A DNA stretch of 64,000 nt from Symsagittifera roscoffensis (GCF_963678635.1 NC_087066.1:31129301-31193300), one strand, 5' to 3'; counted from the first letter of the stretch, positions 21,912 to 34,420 are shown. Numbers and translations are program-made. Notes: a model not told the origin generated them from the letters alone.

Positions 21912-22564
21912 TAAAGGCAAATGAGCTTCCTTAATGATCTGAAGCTTCAAGGTTGTCATAGGCTGGGCAAAAATTCTGCATTATTTTAAAATTAAAGTCA
22001 AAGCCGAGTACAATTTTCGGTACAAAACCAACTTAGAATAGCTTCTAGCCTGTTTAAATGAAAAAAAAACGAAAAAACATCACCAAAAAGTTAATTCATA
22101 CGTTTATCTTATTTTCTACTCAGTTGATGAAAACCTGTAGCAGAGCAGGATTGCCGGCGCTAAATTGGCAACAACTTTAAGAAATTTATCGAAATATGCG
22201 GGCGAAACTTGGGAGACGCCTTTTGAATAGATAGAATGGTCATTAGGAACTTAAAAAATTTGATTGTTTTTGAAATTCCTTTTTTATCTTATCTCTGATG
22301 CACAACAACGGATAAATGTCTAAACTCGCTCTTAACAGGACGTAAAATGATTAAATAATTTGATAAGTCAAACCGAAACCTTTTGAACCGAAGACACCTT
22401 TAACGCTAAACAAATATCTTGGCGACAACTAGGCGTTTTGGCAATGATATTTCGATAGATTTTTAAACATTTCCAGCGCACTCAAAACACAAGTCCCGGT
22501 TTTTATTTCTCAGTAAGGTTTTTTTAATTAACAAAACTCATAAACAAACAAGGATAGACTGTTG

Positions 22565-22655
22565 CTGTGCAAGTAGCACAGAATGTTCCGACCACATTCT
22601 CAAAAAATATATATTCAAAATAGTTTATTTTTTGCGTCAAACTTTTTTCAATTTT
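22565..22655. repeat. Inverted-repeat arm (pairs with 19745-19850)
   Basis: CTGTGCAAGTAGCACAGAATG is the reverse complement, with one mismatch, of the 19815-19850 core. It ends where the TIR element at 22658 begins. Confidence 0.5.
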
Positions 22656-22657
22656 TG

Positions 22658-23241
22658 CACTACGAGCCCGAATTGTGCATTTTGTGAACTGTCGGCGGAT
22701 TCAAAAACAGGCCGAAAAAATCAGATTTGTTGCAGAATCCCTAGCTTTGCAATATTTCTTTGAACTTTTTCGCTGTTTTGGATTCCACGGACAAATAGCT
22801 AAAACACTGCTTAGCACAAAATCGCTCCAAAAACAGTCAACTTTGCGGAATCCGCAACAAAACTTGTGGAATCCGCAACATAGTTTGCCGAATCCGAATC
22901 AGTTCGTGGAATCCATAAACAAATAACTTTATATGTGCTCGGTAAATCTGAGCTGTCGTGGAATCCGCAACTGTAAGTGGAGATTCCACTTACATTTGCG
23001 AAATGCTTACATTTACGGAATCGGGAACAACTACCTATAACCCCTCGTTGCGTAATCCGCAACAAAACTACTGTGCCGATAAAATTTACGTTACCAGTAT
23101 TTGTGCGCGGAATCCCAAGGCAATTTTGTCATTGGAATCCATTTTTATTTCGGAGCAAATTTAAAGAAGTGTCTCTGGAAACGAGGAACATGCAGACATA
23201 AAACTGTGCGCCTATCCAGTGCACGAATTGGCCTAGTAATG
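22658..23241. mobile_element. TIR element dense in GCGGAATCCGC-like motifs, copy 1 (584 bp)
   Basis: The left end CACTACGAGCCCGAATTGTGCA and right end TGCACGAATTGGCCTAGTAATG are degenerate versions of the perfect 22 bp inverted repeats of the copy at 37186-38357. The inside holds repeated near-palindromes of the type TTGCGGAATCCGCAAC, TGTGGAATCCGCAAC and GTGGAATCCATAAAC. The block near the right end, GTGCGCCTATCCAGTGCAC, is shared in inverted orientation with 37200. No transposase frame is seen. Confidence 0.75.
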
Positions 23242-26200
23242 TTCAATTTTTTGCACCAAAAGTTCTAAGTAAAATTGAATGTTTTTTTTTGCCAGAAAAG
23301 AGCTAAATGGAACTTCAAAAACTAATTTTCCTCAGATAAAATTAGGTGTTTTAGTCAAAATTGCTAATTTTAATATACAACAAAGGTTACTCGATTGCTG
23401 TACTTGATCGAAAACAGAGGAAAAACGAAAACCATTTTTCTCAAAACCAGAAAAAAATTCAAATTCAAATTTTCTTGAATCACGACTAAAGAGGCTTCAA
23501 ATAAATATCAAAAAGCGTGATTAACGTTAAACGTTAGTTAAGTAAGCCGACAGAAATAAAACCGACAATGGGTCAACTATAAACCAACCAGTTTTTTGCA
23601 GAAAAATCACCTTGTAAAATGTTTTTTTTTTGCACCAAATACAATGCAAGCTTGGTCCTTACTTAGGCAGTACTGTTATGATGGTGCATTCAAATTTTAC
23701 TTTTCCTAATTTTAGCTATCCTGTGACGAAAATTTTTATGAGAAAAAGTTCTAATGTCAGATCATATAACCTTCGCTTAGTGCAAGGGTAGACAAATTCC
23801 TGTAAAAATTAAAGAAAAAATACTTGACAAAATTCAATGATCGTATTTCATGCTAAACAGAAGCTGTTCACTAAAAACAATAGATAAATTAATCACAGTC
23901 AACGGTTTCGGTTTCTTATACGTTGCATTTCAGAAAACAAATAATGCAGAAGCCAAAGCATTTTTTCAAGCCATTCTCTGCAGTTTTATAATTAGACGTA
24001 TTTTTCAAAACAAAAGAAAATTGAACGTTTGTTTTGAAACAATTTTTTTGCACATATTCTTTTGTTGAAGTTTTTTAAAGTGGACACGAAGGACTCTACA
24101 AAGTTAAGACTGTTTTTTCCAATCAAAGTTATCCCTAGTCTAAAAAAACTTTGATCAGATACTAAAAACCTCAGATTCTAAAAACGGAATAACAGTTTAG
24201 GGCAAGAAGTTTCAGTTCGATTATTGGTCTTAATCAGAAAGGACTTAAAGAATGGTTAAAGTTCCGGGCAGTCTAGAGTGCAATCACAGTTTAGAAAGCC
24301 AGAAAACAAAATTTTTTTTTTCTTGACGAGCGGTATGTTTGAAATATTTCTTAGGCAACAAAAAAACCATGATCATCCGCGTATAGAAAAAAAACCCAAT
24401 GCGAAATTTTGGAGACGGTCTATAAAATTAACCCTTTACTAAGAGTTAAATTTTTCATCGTGCGCTATAACCATCCATAATAAGGCAAAAAACTGTTAGG
24501 AGCAAGTACTGCATTCCTATGATGTCAAAGCCACGGTGTATCTCTTGTCGCTGCTACCCTTTTGCACTACTTTCGGCAAAATTCACTTTTTGTTACTGTT
24601 ATATCACGCTTCAGTTTATATCATTAGCAGATTCAGATTTTGCTTAAAACTGCGAAAGTAATTAAGTTACACCAAAAGCTAATCAACCCTAAAAGGTCTA
24701 AAAGTGCAACGCAACCGTTATTTATGCACCAAGCAGTGCCAAGCTTTATTGAAAGGATCCATGTACTAGCAGAAATTTTAATCGGTTCGCAAAAAGATAA
24801 AATAACACCGCGATAAAAATAGTGCAATAAATTACATCCGGGGATGATATAAACTGAAACGAACTCAAAATGTATTTTTTTTGCATCCGGAGATGATAGA
24901 AAAAGGCAGAGAACAAGAACAGTTTTTGAATTTTTTCCCAAAGACGTCGATACAGTGGTTGTCTTGTTTTGAACCTACAGAAAAACCATAACATTAATTG
25001 AAAAAAAAATCAGGCAAATAATTCTACAGAGTAAAACGCCGATACCCAATGAGCTGAAAAAAAATAAGAGAACGGTTGTGATGGAAATTTTTTTTTTCAC
25101 TCTTTGAATATACAAACATAGAGCAAGAGCAGTTCAAATGGCTTCAATAACTCGCGTTAAACAAGTTTCATAAAAAAATTGTAAATTTCAATCTTTCTCG
25201 TTGCGGTTGTCTTATTCGTTAAAAATCATGCTTTTTTTTTAATCTGTCAATGATTCTGTGTTTGATTTCAAAGAGCGTAAATTGCACTCTATTAGCAAAA
25301 TAAGTTGTATAAAAAAGCAAACAATAATTTGACCTCTTTAATTTTGACCATTTAAATTCGGCCAAATTACTTTTGTAAGAAAAATCCAAACGTATAAAAT
25401 TACTTTCATTGCCACTATTTGCTTGATCGAGTTTTTGAAATATCTCAAAAAAATGAAAGATATAAAATTAAAGTATTTAAAATATAACAAATCAAGTAAT
25501 TAAAAATGTAAGAAACTGATAATTGACAATACGTACAAAATTATGCTTTTTTTAGTTGTGTAAATACAAAAAAAGCCCAAAAAAATTCTACCATCATTCT
25601 TTAAAATATTTTTGTATTTTTTGGAACATTCCCTTTTTTGGAAAGGCCAAAAAAGAATCTATAATTAGTTTATATAACTACATTTAATGTTTTCTTGCTG
25701 CTTAAGTAATTGGTGTTTAATCTTCTCTATCGCATTGCACACTAAAATTTCAAACCAATTTTTTGAAACTTTTTGACTTTTTAATCAATATAATTACCTT
25801 TTTATTCTGATAAATCACTTTCTCATCTCACATTTTTTTGAGAATTCGGCCAAAAAATATGTGAACGAACTGAAAACACCTGATGACAAAAACCTGTGGG
25901 ACTCCCTAGTCGCACCACAAACCTAAACTGACTTTACCAAGCCTAAATTTAGTTCTTTGGTTGCCCGTGGAAGCTACAAAATTTGTCATTTCAATGTGAA
26001 AACAAATGAAATTAAAACTGATTTGATGAGTTTTTCTTAAATTTGAATTTTTTTAACGTTTCAATCAATTTTTTGATACAAATGTAATCAGATATTTACA
26101 ATTGTGTGTCTTAGAAGTTTCAATTTCTAATGATCATTTGCTTCATAAGCTTTAGCATGAGTTTTTCTTCGAATGCAAAGTTAATTACTCTTCCATGATA

Positions 26201-26580
26201 CCCCGTAACATTTTCTTGGGCGAAAAACTTGATACGTTTTGAAACATATCTCAATGAATTGTATAGATGATTGGATCAATGAATGGTCTGTTAAAATACA
26301 TATCTTTCTTTGCATGATTTGCGTGATTTACATTTTCTAGCAAAATAAAATGACCACACAAAATCAACCAATAGTTGTAAAAAAACTAAAGGATCAGAAT
26401 GTATGAAATAACCTAAAGTACCACTACTGGTTTTGATTGCGATGTTCAAATTTTTGTTTTAGTTTGGTGTGTATGAAATTGTTTGAAAATCAAATACTTT
26501 AATTTGTATGAAAAAGGTATGACGCAATACGGACCAAATTAAAACCTAGTAAAGATCTTGGCCTAGACCTGAACATTAAA
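23242..26580. other. No gene recognised; AT-rich intergenic or intronic sequence
   Basis: If the exons at 30123-30371 and 20926-21387 are one gene this is intron; otherwise it is intergenic. Open frames here are short and repetitive in composition. No repeats with definable ends were found. Confidence 0.5.
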
Positions 26581-26589
26581 TTCATCATA

Positions 26590-27030
26590 ATGTACCAAAC
26601 TTAATGGCATTGTCTGGTCCTTGTTTGATCAAAATGCTACAAAACTTGTGGGAACAAGTTAAGTTGCAGGGAAAATTCGGAATTCAAAATAAATTTGAAT
26701 TTTTCTGAAAAATCTGTACTTTTTTCAAAAAAGAAACGAAGCTGCGCCATCAGATTTTTGTAAATCTTAGATTGTATTCTCGATGTCCCTCTGCAGGATC
26801 TGTTTGCAAAAGTCATCGGTTTTAGTCGACTTCACGAAATGAACTTGCGATGTCATTGATAATCTTTGAAAAATGCGTTTGGCTGGTAGCGGCGTCAACT
26901 GAAAGCTTCAATGTCTCAGACGCTATTTAATTTTCAGCATCCATTATTCTGATTGTTTTCTTCATTCCTTTATTTTTGTGTGTATAATCTGTAAATTTTT
27001 CCCTAATTCAATCGAGGAATGATCAAAAAA
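26590..27030 (-). pseudogene. Decayed duplicate of the coiled-coil exon at 29319-29804
   Basis: The segment aligns with 29195-29640 in the same orientation, including the flanking intron text (TGATCCTTATTTGATCAAAA versus TGGTCCTTGTTTGATCAAAA) and the exon core. In the copy the reading frame is broken by stops and indels. It is therefore a tandem segmental duplicate, not a processed copy, since intron sequence is included. Confidence 0.75.
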
Positions 27031-27039
27031 TTTAGTAAT

Positions 27040-28820
27040 AAAGAGAGTTTAGCTGTTTCTTGAAGTGTTTGCATTAAATTTTGATACTTCTATAAAGCTA
27101 GTAATCAATTCCAGCTGTATTTAGGTAGTTCAGACTAAAAAACAATTAAAAGAGTTGCTTGATTTTCACCTTTCAACCACTTCGACGTTAAGAAAAAGAC
27201 AGTCATTTTTTCTTTTTTTTGGGTTGCTACAATTAAAACAGGAGCTGTATAAATGGCTTCGATAAATTCGACCGCAAAATTTACTGAAAAAAAATATTCA
27301 TTTTTATCTTCAAGAAAACAGAACGTTGTTGAAAAAACTATGGTTAAGAAAAAATTTCAGATATTTTTTGGCCTCCTATGTTTATTTTTAATTGGTTTAT
27401 TTATTTTATGATTCATTTTCTCTGATTTTTGAGTTTTTGATTTGGTTGAAATTTCAAAATGTTTCAAAGAATTTGAACAGTATGTTCGGCTGTTTGTTTT
27501 TTTTTCAATTTTTTAGTGCTTGGTTCAAAAAATTAAAAAGAAAATTTTTGTTAAAGAAATTTTCCAGATTCAGTAGTTTTGAGTGTTCAGTTCCGTTTCG
27601 CTTGAGCCTTATATCAAAGTTTTTTGTTCTGAAAATCCCAATGGTAAAGAAAGAACTATGGCACAAGTATTGTTTTGTATCGATTTTGAGAGAGCTTAAG
27701 AGAGCTCATGGGCGAAGTGTTGTCCCGCACCGGACTTTCATGGATAAAAGCAAAGTTGTCTTAAAAATTGGAATTATAATCCATCCTTGTTGCAATTTTA
27801 GACCACAAACTCGGTTATTTTGTCAATATAAATGATTAATTTCGTAAAACTTCAATCCAGCAAAATCCATTATAATGGATTATAATCCATTTACAATCCA
27901 TTACGGCCTACTCGAATTTTAAACTTCATTTTTAGAAAGCCCATCTAAGCAATTAAACCCCCTGCCATCTATTTTCTCCGTACACTTTCAACTTTCACCA
28001 ACTCCTTCAGTCTATGCTTCCCCATGATGTTTTACCCAACCCCCCCCCCCCCTACCTTGTGACTAAGTTCTCCCCGTTGACCCACCCCAGTTGCCACCCA
28101 TCTCCCGTTAACCCAACTCCCGCCCATTACCCCGCCTCCGATGGGACGACAAGGGAAGACAGAAGGAGAGATAAATTGGATTCGGGAGAGAAATTAAAGA
28201 CCAGCAAAAAACCTAGAGAAACTAACATTTTATGAGAAAAATTGTGAAAGAAAAAATTGAAAACACGACAAGTATTTTTTGAGCCAAATCAAATCTTGTG
28301 TTAGCTGTATTGTGTATCCACCCAAAAGTAACTTTTAAGTTTTAATATTACTGCCTTATGATTGAAATTTTCAGCAAAAAATGATGATTATAAAATTCAC
28401 TTTTTAGTTAGTTCAGAAAAAACTATTGTAGTTTGAGTCGTTTGATTGTACCTCTTTTATCATTTCGATCAAAAAAAAATACAGAAATTCTTATTTTAGT
28501 CCTTTTTTATTAAGATGTGACAATAAAATTAGATGTTTTTCGAATGATAGCAATCGAATGATAACAGAATTATGTTTTGCAACTAACAAAAATTTTTAAT
28601 AGGTAAATTAACATATTTTAGCTATACCAGGTCGCATTATTTGTTCTAAGTTGAGCTCAAATTGTATTGTTTCTAATTGTATTTTCTGAAAAATTCTTAT
28701 GATTTGTTAACAGCGATAGAATAACGGTCGAAGTTGCTTCAAACAATATATAACTTGCTCCCATCTGACAATCTTTGTGACACCTGATTTTGCGTGGACA
28801 CACCCAGAGAAAATTATTCC
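27040..28820. other. No gene recognised; contains a pyrimidine/GC-rich patch
   Basis: Most is AT-rich. 28010-28190 is unusually C-rich on plus (a 14-C run, then CCCACCCCAGTTGCCACCCATC-like text and an AG-rich stretch). It gives a Pro-rich frame that looks compositional. Near 27868-27905 ATAATGGATTATAATCCATT forms small overlapping palindromes. Confidence 0.45.
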
Positions 28821-28959
28821 TACCACTTCTTAGTCGGAGCAGTAAAAAAACAGACCTGATATTAACAGGCCATGAGATCTGTTTGGTCCCCAGGAATGCA
28901 GAATGAAATTAACAGAAAAACAACCAAAAGTCTGTAAAGGATTATGACTGACTGTGCGG

Positions 28960-29080
28960 AATGTGTCATTGAAATCTTTTGTTGGTATTTCCACTGCATT
29001 CTTATTGCAGAAATCTTTCCAGTTTCCTTTGCAGTCCCATTCCGTGTGAGATTCAGAAGAACGGCGACGTCTACTCAGTC
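28960..29080 (-). CDS. Possible additional exon of the secreted helical protein
   Basis: On the minus strand the text HTEWDCKGNWKDFCNKNAVE then FNDTFRTVSHNPLQTFG has balanced composition and two Cys. It lies 240 bp downstream of the coiled-coil exon. I could not find an acceptor in the phase required by the upstream donor, so exon limits are uncertain and it may be chance. Confidence 0.25.
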
Positions 29081-29318
29081 CCAAGCCCGATTCCAACTAA
29101 AATGTCGCCATTTTGAAACATAAGACAAGCCAAACTGCTTCCAGGTGTATTTTGTTGGTTCTAACACAAAAAACGGTGGTTATAATTCCCTAATAATTTA
29201 CCGATCTTATTGGCACTATCTGATCCTTATTTGATCAAAACTTAAACAAATAAAATTGCTGAGAAATTCTGGAGTCAAATACATTTAATAGTAAATCTGA
29301 TATTTGAAAAATCTGTAC

Positions 29319-29804
29319 CTTTTTCAAAAAAGACGAAGCAGCGTCAGCAGATTTTTGTATTTCTTGGATAGTTTGCTCAATGTCCGTCTGCAGCACTAGT
29401 TTGCGAATGTCAGCATTTTCAATCGACTTTAGAACTTGATCGAATGAAATCGCGTTTTCATTGATGATCTTTGAAATATGTTTTTGGTTTGTTGCGGCGT
29501 CAACTAAATGCTTCAACGTTTTAGACGCTGTTTCAATTTCAGCTTTCAGTATTCCGATAGTTTTGTCCATTCCTTCTTTTTTGTGTTTATAATCTGTAAT
29601 GTTTTTCCTTATTTCATCGAGGACTGTTGAAAGATCGAGTTTCTTAGCCCAGTCTTTGACGTCGTCGCGGCGGCCCTTCTCATCTGTGCAGCTGTCAGTG
29701 ATTTTTTCGCAATATTTTTGAACGCTTTCAGTGAGGTTAGTTTTGCTATCCTCAATATTGGTAGAATTCAAGCCACTAGCGAGTGCATCATGTTCCTGCA
29801 CAAT
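29319..29804 (-). CDS. Second exon of a secreted helical (coiled-coil) protein
   Basis: The exon follows an acceptor TTTTGTTTTCAG and begins IVQEHDALASGLN. It ends SSFLKK before a donor GTACAG, or else runs on to an in-frame stop at 29235. It encodes 162 residues, nearly all predicted helical with heptad-like spacing (DLSTVLDEIRKNITDYKHKK, GILKAEIETASKTLKHLV) and three N-glycosylation-type sites (NST, NLT, NIT). A Cys pair (YCEKITDSCTD) may form a disulfide. Entry phase 0 fits the donor of exon 1 exactly. Family not recognised; a long-helix extracellular protein is all the sequence supports. A broken duplicate lies at 26590-27030. Confidence 0.62.
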
Positions 29805-30122
29805 CTGAAAACAAAACATAACGAGCATATTATGACCTCTCAGAAATAATCATCGCTGATTCCTTAAAAAAATTAATTAATATTAACAATTTAATCGATG
29901 ATTCATTATTTATTAAAGATAAATTTTTCTCGCCATGGAAAACTTAAGTCAATTATTTTTTATCAATCATAAGCGCTGAAAAAGTGATTTGTCAGTAAAT
30001 TTTGGACCGAAACAGTAACTGTATTGCATGAGCATTAAATTATATTAAAACAAAATATTAATTGTAGTTTTCTTACCTGAGAGATAATTTTTTCCTACCA
30101 AAAACTTGGTACAATAACTTAC

Positions 30123-30371
30123 TCTTTCAGCTTTGTGAGTCATTGCACCAAAATGAGAATCACTCGCATCCATGGCTGCCTTCAGTTTATACTGAATGTC
30201 GTCCAGAACTACAGTGGACTCATCCCACGCATCCCTCAGGTTCAGTTTCACCAGATAGGTCAGTCCTTCCTTGTACCTCCCACCCTCGTGCTCGTACATA
30301 CGACTGTACGACGTTTGGGGGCCAAAAAGAAGACCCTCTATCAAAAACACCAAAAAAATAGCTCTTATCAT
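30123..30371 (-). CDS. First exon of the secreted helical protein, with signal peptide
   Basis: ATG at 30371 opens a hydrophobic leader MIRAIFLVFLIEGLLFG, a good signal peptide, with likely cleavage near residue 20-24. The mature N-terminus contains YLVKLNLRDAWDESTVVLDD and ends KAER. The donor AGA|GTAAGT at 30122 is a near-perfect consensus and leaves phase 0, joining in frame to IVQEHDA at 29804. A second donor CAG|GTAAGA at about 30076, 46 bp further on, would leave phase 1 and break the frame with exon 2. The protein is predicted to be secreted. Function unknown. Confidence 0.65.
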
Positions 30372-31220
30372 CTGATCAAGTTTTACTCAATCAGTTTCAA
30401 AAGGGAACCGAAATTTGAGAAGAACTTTTCGCTATCAACTAAAAATTTAAATCGTCGTAAAAATTGGTTAGAATTTTTTGCAATAAAGCAGTTCTAAACT
30501 TTTAAATGTATTTTTCTGTATCAAATTATTTTTGACCATTTAGAGTCTTCAAAATGTAGCGTTCTTAATCTCCTAGAGCTTACTAGCTTTAATGATGTGA
30601 GGCGCTTTGTTTGGGTTTCGAGATAAGACAAAATGACAAATACAGTCATGTGATGTTATGATGTTACATTTCAACTTTTGGATCGTCTTCAGGTCATGAC
30701 GAAATAGACTCTGCTAAAGTTATCCGAAAATGGTGCAACGACTGAATCATTCAATTCTATGAGCTCATTATGAATTTTTACGATGCGCTACCACCAATAG
30801 TTTTGTTGCATGCTAGTTTGGAAAAAAAACCTTTAATTGAACGTTACACCGTTTTTTGCATGAAAAGTTGGTGTGCAAAAATGAATTCTTCGTTCCGGTT
30901 AGTTTCAATTGGGTCAAATTTACTGCAAACTATAGCCGCTCAACATTAGATATATATAGACTAATATATAACCACAGTATTGCTGGTATAATAATATCAG
31001 ATAGCAGTTTTCATGTTCAAGATACCTATGCTAAATTTTGAAATAAACTGCCCGTTTTACATATAATAATTTAAGCGCGGTCTTGAAACGAATGTTGAAT
31101 AATTACGTTGTATTGCACAGTTTTCTAAGAAATGTTGAAGGTGTATGTTTAAAGTACTTCAGCCGAACTCGAGAACGAATGAAACGAAGAAAAACGAGAA
31201 GATAAAACTTCGTTTCTGGA

Positions 31221-32492
31221 CTACCCGATGTCTCCGCCTGATTGGTGATTAACAGGTCGGAAATTGTGATTCGGGTTTTCGTTTTTAACCAAGTTGTGAT
31301 TAGCCAGCGCCCGATCATACACTGGATGCTGACTGGGTATATTCGGAATATTTGGTGGGTTCTCGTTTTGGGTCGAATTGGCAGCTTGCTGAGCAGCTTG
31401 GGCAGCTTTGGCTGCTTTCTTTCTCTGAATTGCTTTCATGAGTTTTAGAACAGGAAGCGAATGTTTCCTATAAGTAGGATCCCGGAATCTGTTCCAGTGG
31501 ATCCCGTTGAAAAACGGATGTCGCTCGATGCTTTCGATTCCACCTATTGTCGGACTTCCGAGACGGCGTTTCGGATCCGCGGCGAGGAACGCATAAAGTA
31601 CCTGTTGCACATCTTCTGGAACGTCCGCAGGGATTTGAGGAGACCGGATGGTCTGAATGACGTCATTTACGGTCTCACGTGACTTGATTTCATCTCTCGT
31701 GAACCAGTCAAACGGGAAAAACCCAAGCAAGAGTTCGCACGCCAGAACCCCAATACCCCAATAGTCCGCTTCAGTTCCGTAAGGCACTTTGCAAAACATC
31801 TCGGGCGAAATTGTATAAGGCACAGTTCCGAAAATAACCCTGGCTTTGATCAAACTTTTCTGTATACAAGATCCAAAATCACCAATTGTCACGTGACCAC
31901 ACATGTCAAGAAAACAGTTACTAGCTTTTATGTCTCTGTGAACATAGCCTAATTGATGCAAATAGTCAATTGCTAAGCATAATTCAGCCAAAAGTGGAAT
32001 GACAAACTCCCGTTTCCGGTCCCATGAAAACTGTTCCATATATGGAATAATATCACGCACTGTAAGGCCTTCAACAAACTGTGTCAATAGATAGAGAAAA
32101 TCTTCATCTTCAAGTGCGCATTCTAGATGAATAATTCCAGAGTGACTGTGTTGCTTTATAACTTCTAAAGCCTCTTTTTCATATTTCTTCGCAGCTGAGT
32201 TTTGCTTGATGATCTTCAGCGCATACTGTGACCTTGTATTTCCATCAGCAACCTGATGAACTTCGCCTTGACCTCCAGACCCGAGGAACTTGACATAGCG
32301 AAGATCGAAGTCCAGGAAGATGCCGAGATCCACGAACGTCCTGTTCTCGGATGGTGACTTGAGGTACACTCTTCTATCGTCGATTCGAAGCTCGGTTCTG
32401 TTCAAGTTAGCATCCAAATCCCCTACAAACACACAAAATGAGAAAACAATTTTCAAAAGCAGTAAAGGTATTAAAAAATTCCATGTTCTCAT
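31221..32492 (-). CDS. Protein kinase, AGC-like, with an ambiguous hydrophobic N-terminus
   Basis: The 423-residue frame is a complete serine/threonine kinase. It has a glycine loop GSGGQGEV (71-78), VAIK-type lysine K93 in YALKIIK, an αC glutamate near 105-107, catalytic HRDIKASN with D187 and N192, DFG at 205-207, and SPE (229-231) in place of APE. GTEADYWGIGVLACELLLG is helix αF. HPFFNGIHW near the end and the catalytic-core layout resemble AGC kinases, though HRDIKASN is not the usual AGC HRDLKPEN. An Ala/Gln-rich, then Asn/Pro-rich tail follows to a stop at 31221. All catalytic residues are present, so it should be active. Residues 1-22 look like a signal peptide, but TTTGTGTGTTTGTAG at 32437-32423 is an equally good splice acceptor; if used, the exon is 31221-32422 and an upstream exon is missing. 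Subfamily not identified. Confidence 0.8.
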   Translation of the reverse strand: MRTWNFLIPLLLLKIVFSFCVFVGDLDANLNRTELRIDDRRVYLKSPSENRTFVDLGIFLDFDLRYVKFLGSGGQGEVHQVADGNTRSQYALKIIKQNSAAKKYEKEALEVIKQHSHSGIIHLECALEDEDFLYLLTQFVEGLTVRDIIPYMEQFSWDRKREFVIPLLAELCLAIDYLHQLGYVHRDIKASNCFLDMCGHVTIGDFGSCIQKSLIKARVIFGTVPYTISPEMFCKVPYGTEADYWGIGVLACELLLGFFPFDWFTRDEIKSRETVNDVIQTIRSPQIPADVPEDVQQVLYAFLAADPKRRLGSPTIGGIESIERHPFFNGIHWNRFRDPTYRKHSLPVLKLMKAIQRKKAAKAAQAAQQAANSTQNENPPNIPNIPSQHPVYDRALANHNLVKNENPNHNFRPVNHQSGGDIG

Positions 32493-32499
32493 CTTTAAG

Positions 32500-34420
32500 T
32501 GAGAATTTCAAATTGTCAAAAAATTCAATATATATGCAAACATTGATTTTTTTAAAAAAAGATGAGGCATTTTTTTCATGAAAAAGAAACCTCTAAGAGG
32601 GCCTAGCTGAGATCGTTAGGATCTCTTTAACTATATTACCCCCTCGGGTACCCAGTAACAAATGTCCTCCCTAAACAGAAAGAAATCAACGGTTAAGCAC
32701 ATCAGAATTTTATACCCAGGAACGATTCCGCCCTTTTGCAGCAGGAGAGATAAAGTTAAAGACTTCCAATTCTTAGCCTTCCAACAATACCTAATGACCT
32801 AAATGATAAGAAAATTAGATCAAAAGAAGCCTCCTACCAGGCCACCAAATCAAAATCTGCATAAGACAACCAATTTTCGGTTGATAGAAAACTAGATTAG
32901 AAGAAACCTTCTACACAAACCAACAAATTCTAGAATGTCTTATAATTTCCAAAAATCTATATAAGATAACTTATTTTTGATTGATAACAATTTCTGATCC
33001 TTGAAGTCGGTAGTTTTAGCGTTATTTTTGCTTAACTAAGCAAATTTGATTTGACCAATTTTTGGGGTAAAACTTTGGTTTGAATTGCGCAAAATAAATT
33101 GCACTGTGATAATTTTGGTAGACTTCTAAGCATTTATTATTCCTTTTTTGTCCAATCTCGACCCACCTTGAGAAAAAAAAACGTTTAAAGTTTCCATTGC
33201 TGCTTGGTTCATCCGGATAATTTAAATATGTATGGCCTCGTATTAAATCTGTATTAAATCTATAGCGTGTATAGCGAAATATATAGCGTGTTCGTTGTCC
33301 CAAATCGGCTAAATTGGCAATCTATAACCCCCAAAAATTTCACTCAGATGGCTAGTTGTCCATGAAAGTGTTTAATTCGTTTTTCATTTAGTTCGGTACA
33401 AATAAAATCTGTTCTTCGATGTAGAGAGGGCTGGGCGTGGGCAGAGTTCTCTGTTGCTCTCCAAGTAAATGGCTAAACGAAGCCCTGAATTAATTTTTTA
33501 TTTCCATTTTTAGGATGTATTTTAATAAACAGTTTCCTTTATCTTGAATTTTTATTTCAGTCCTTATTTAACCATAGTTGTAGAAAAAGCGGCAGAAACT
33601 TCTATGTCCCGTTACTATGTTTTGACAAAATTGTACTCAACCGATGTATATTAAATGTACAAATTTGGCTGAAATTTTTTTAAAAAGTATATTTGATTGT
33701 ATTGACTTCAATTCACAGAAAAACCAAACTAAATCAGTTTCATTTTGATTGAATCAAGGAAAAAAGGTCAAGCAGTACTCAGATATGGTTGCTAAGAAAA
33801 TAGTTTAAGCTGTAAAATATGATCACTTTGTTTTAGTTATAGAAATTTGAAGACCTGAAACACCAAAAAAACTTGAGGCTACTTTTTGTGACAGTTTATC
33901 AATGATCGAACTTTTGTCCTACGGTTTTTCCATGTATAAAGATAATTTTGATAATTTGTTTTATAACAATCAAAAATTTTTTTTGTTATATTACAAATGG
34001 TGACACTTTTTCCTCAAATACAGTTTTATACTTGAAGAACTTTGGCGCAAACGTCCAATTATACAAAAACTAGCCTAGGGTTGATCAAGATACTTCAAAT
34101 AAACTTTGTCATTCTTTCAAGTCACTCGCTAGAAATCTATACTCAAAAATCAAGTCTGAGCATGTTTTGCTATTATTGTTCTATAGCAAGCAATGCATTT
34201 CTATAGTTGTTTGTCAAAAAAAAACATTTTCATTTTCTCGTCTGGGCACAAGTCTTTTTTCTTTTAAAAAAACTGCTATTAGAACTTTAATAATTATTGT
34301 TTTCGAAGTTTAATAGATGGTGTGTCAACTGTTTGAAAAGCAGGTCAAATAACAAAACAGCACGTATCAGGACAAAACTTTGAATGTTTCAAGTGTATTT
34401 TAGTGTCTTTCAGGGCAGGG
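32500..34420. other. No gene recognised upstream of the kinase
   Basis: AT-rich sequence with short frames only. If the kinase has an upstream exon it should lie here or further up on the minus strand; no segment with a convincing donor and balanced coding content was found. Confidence 0.4.

Noticed and set aside
27392-27835. 147-codon plus-strand Phe/Lys-rich frame
   Set aside because: Opens at a non-ATG codon and is dominated by TTT and AAA codons; no motif.
28014-28235. 73-codon Pro-rich plus-strand frame
   Set aside because: It follows a C-run patch; composition explains it.
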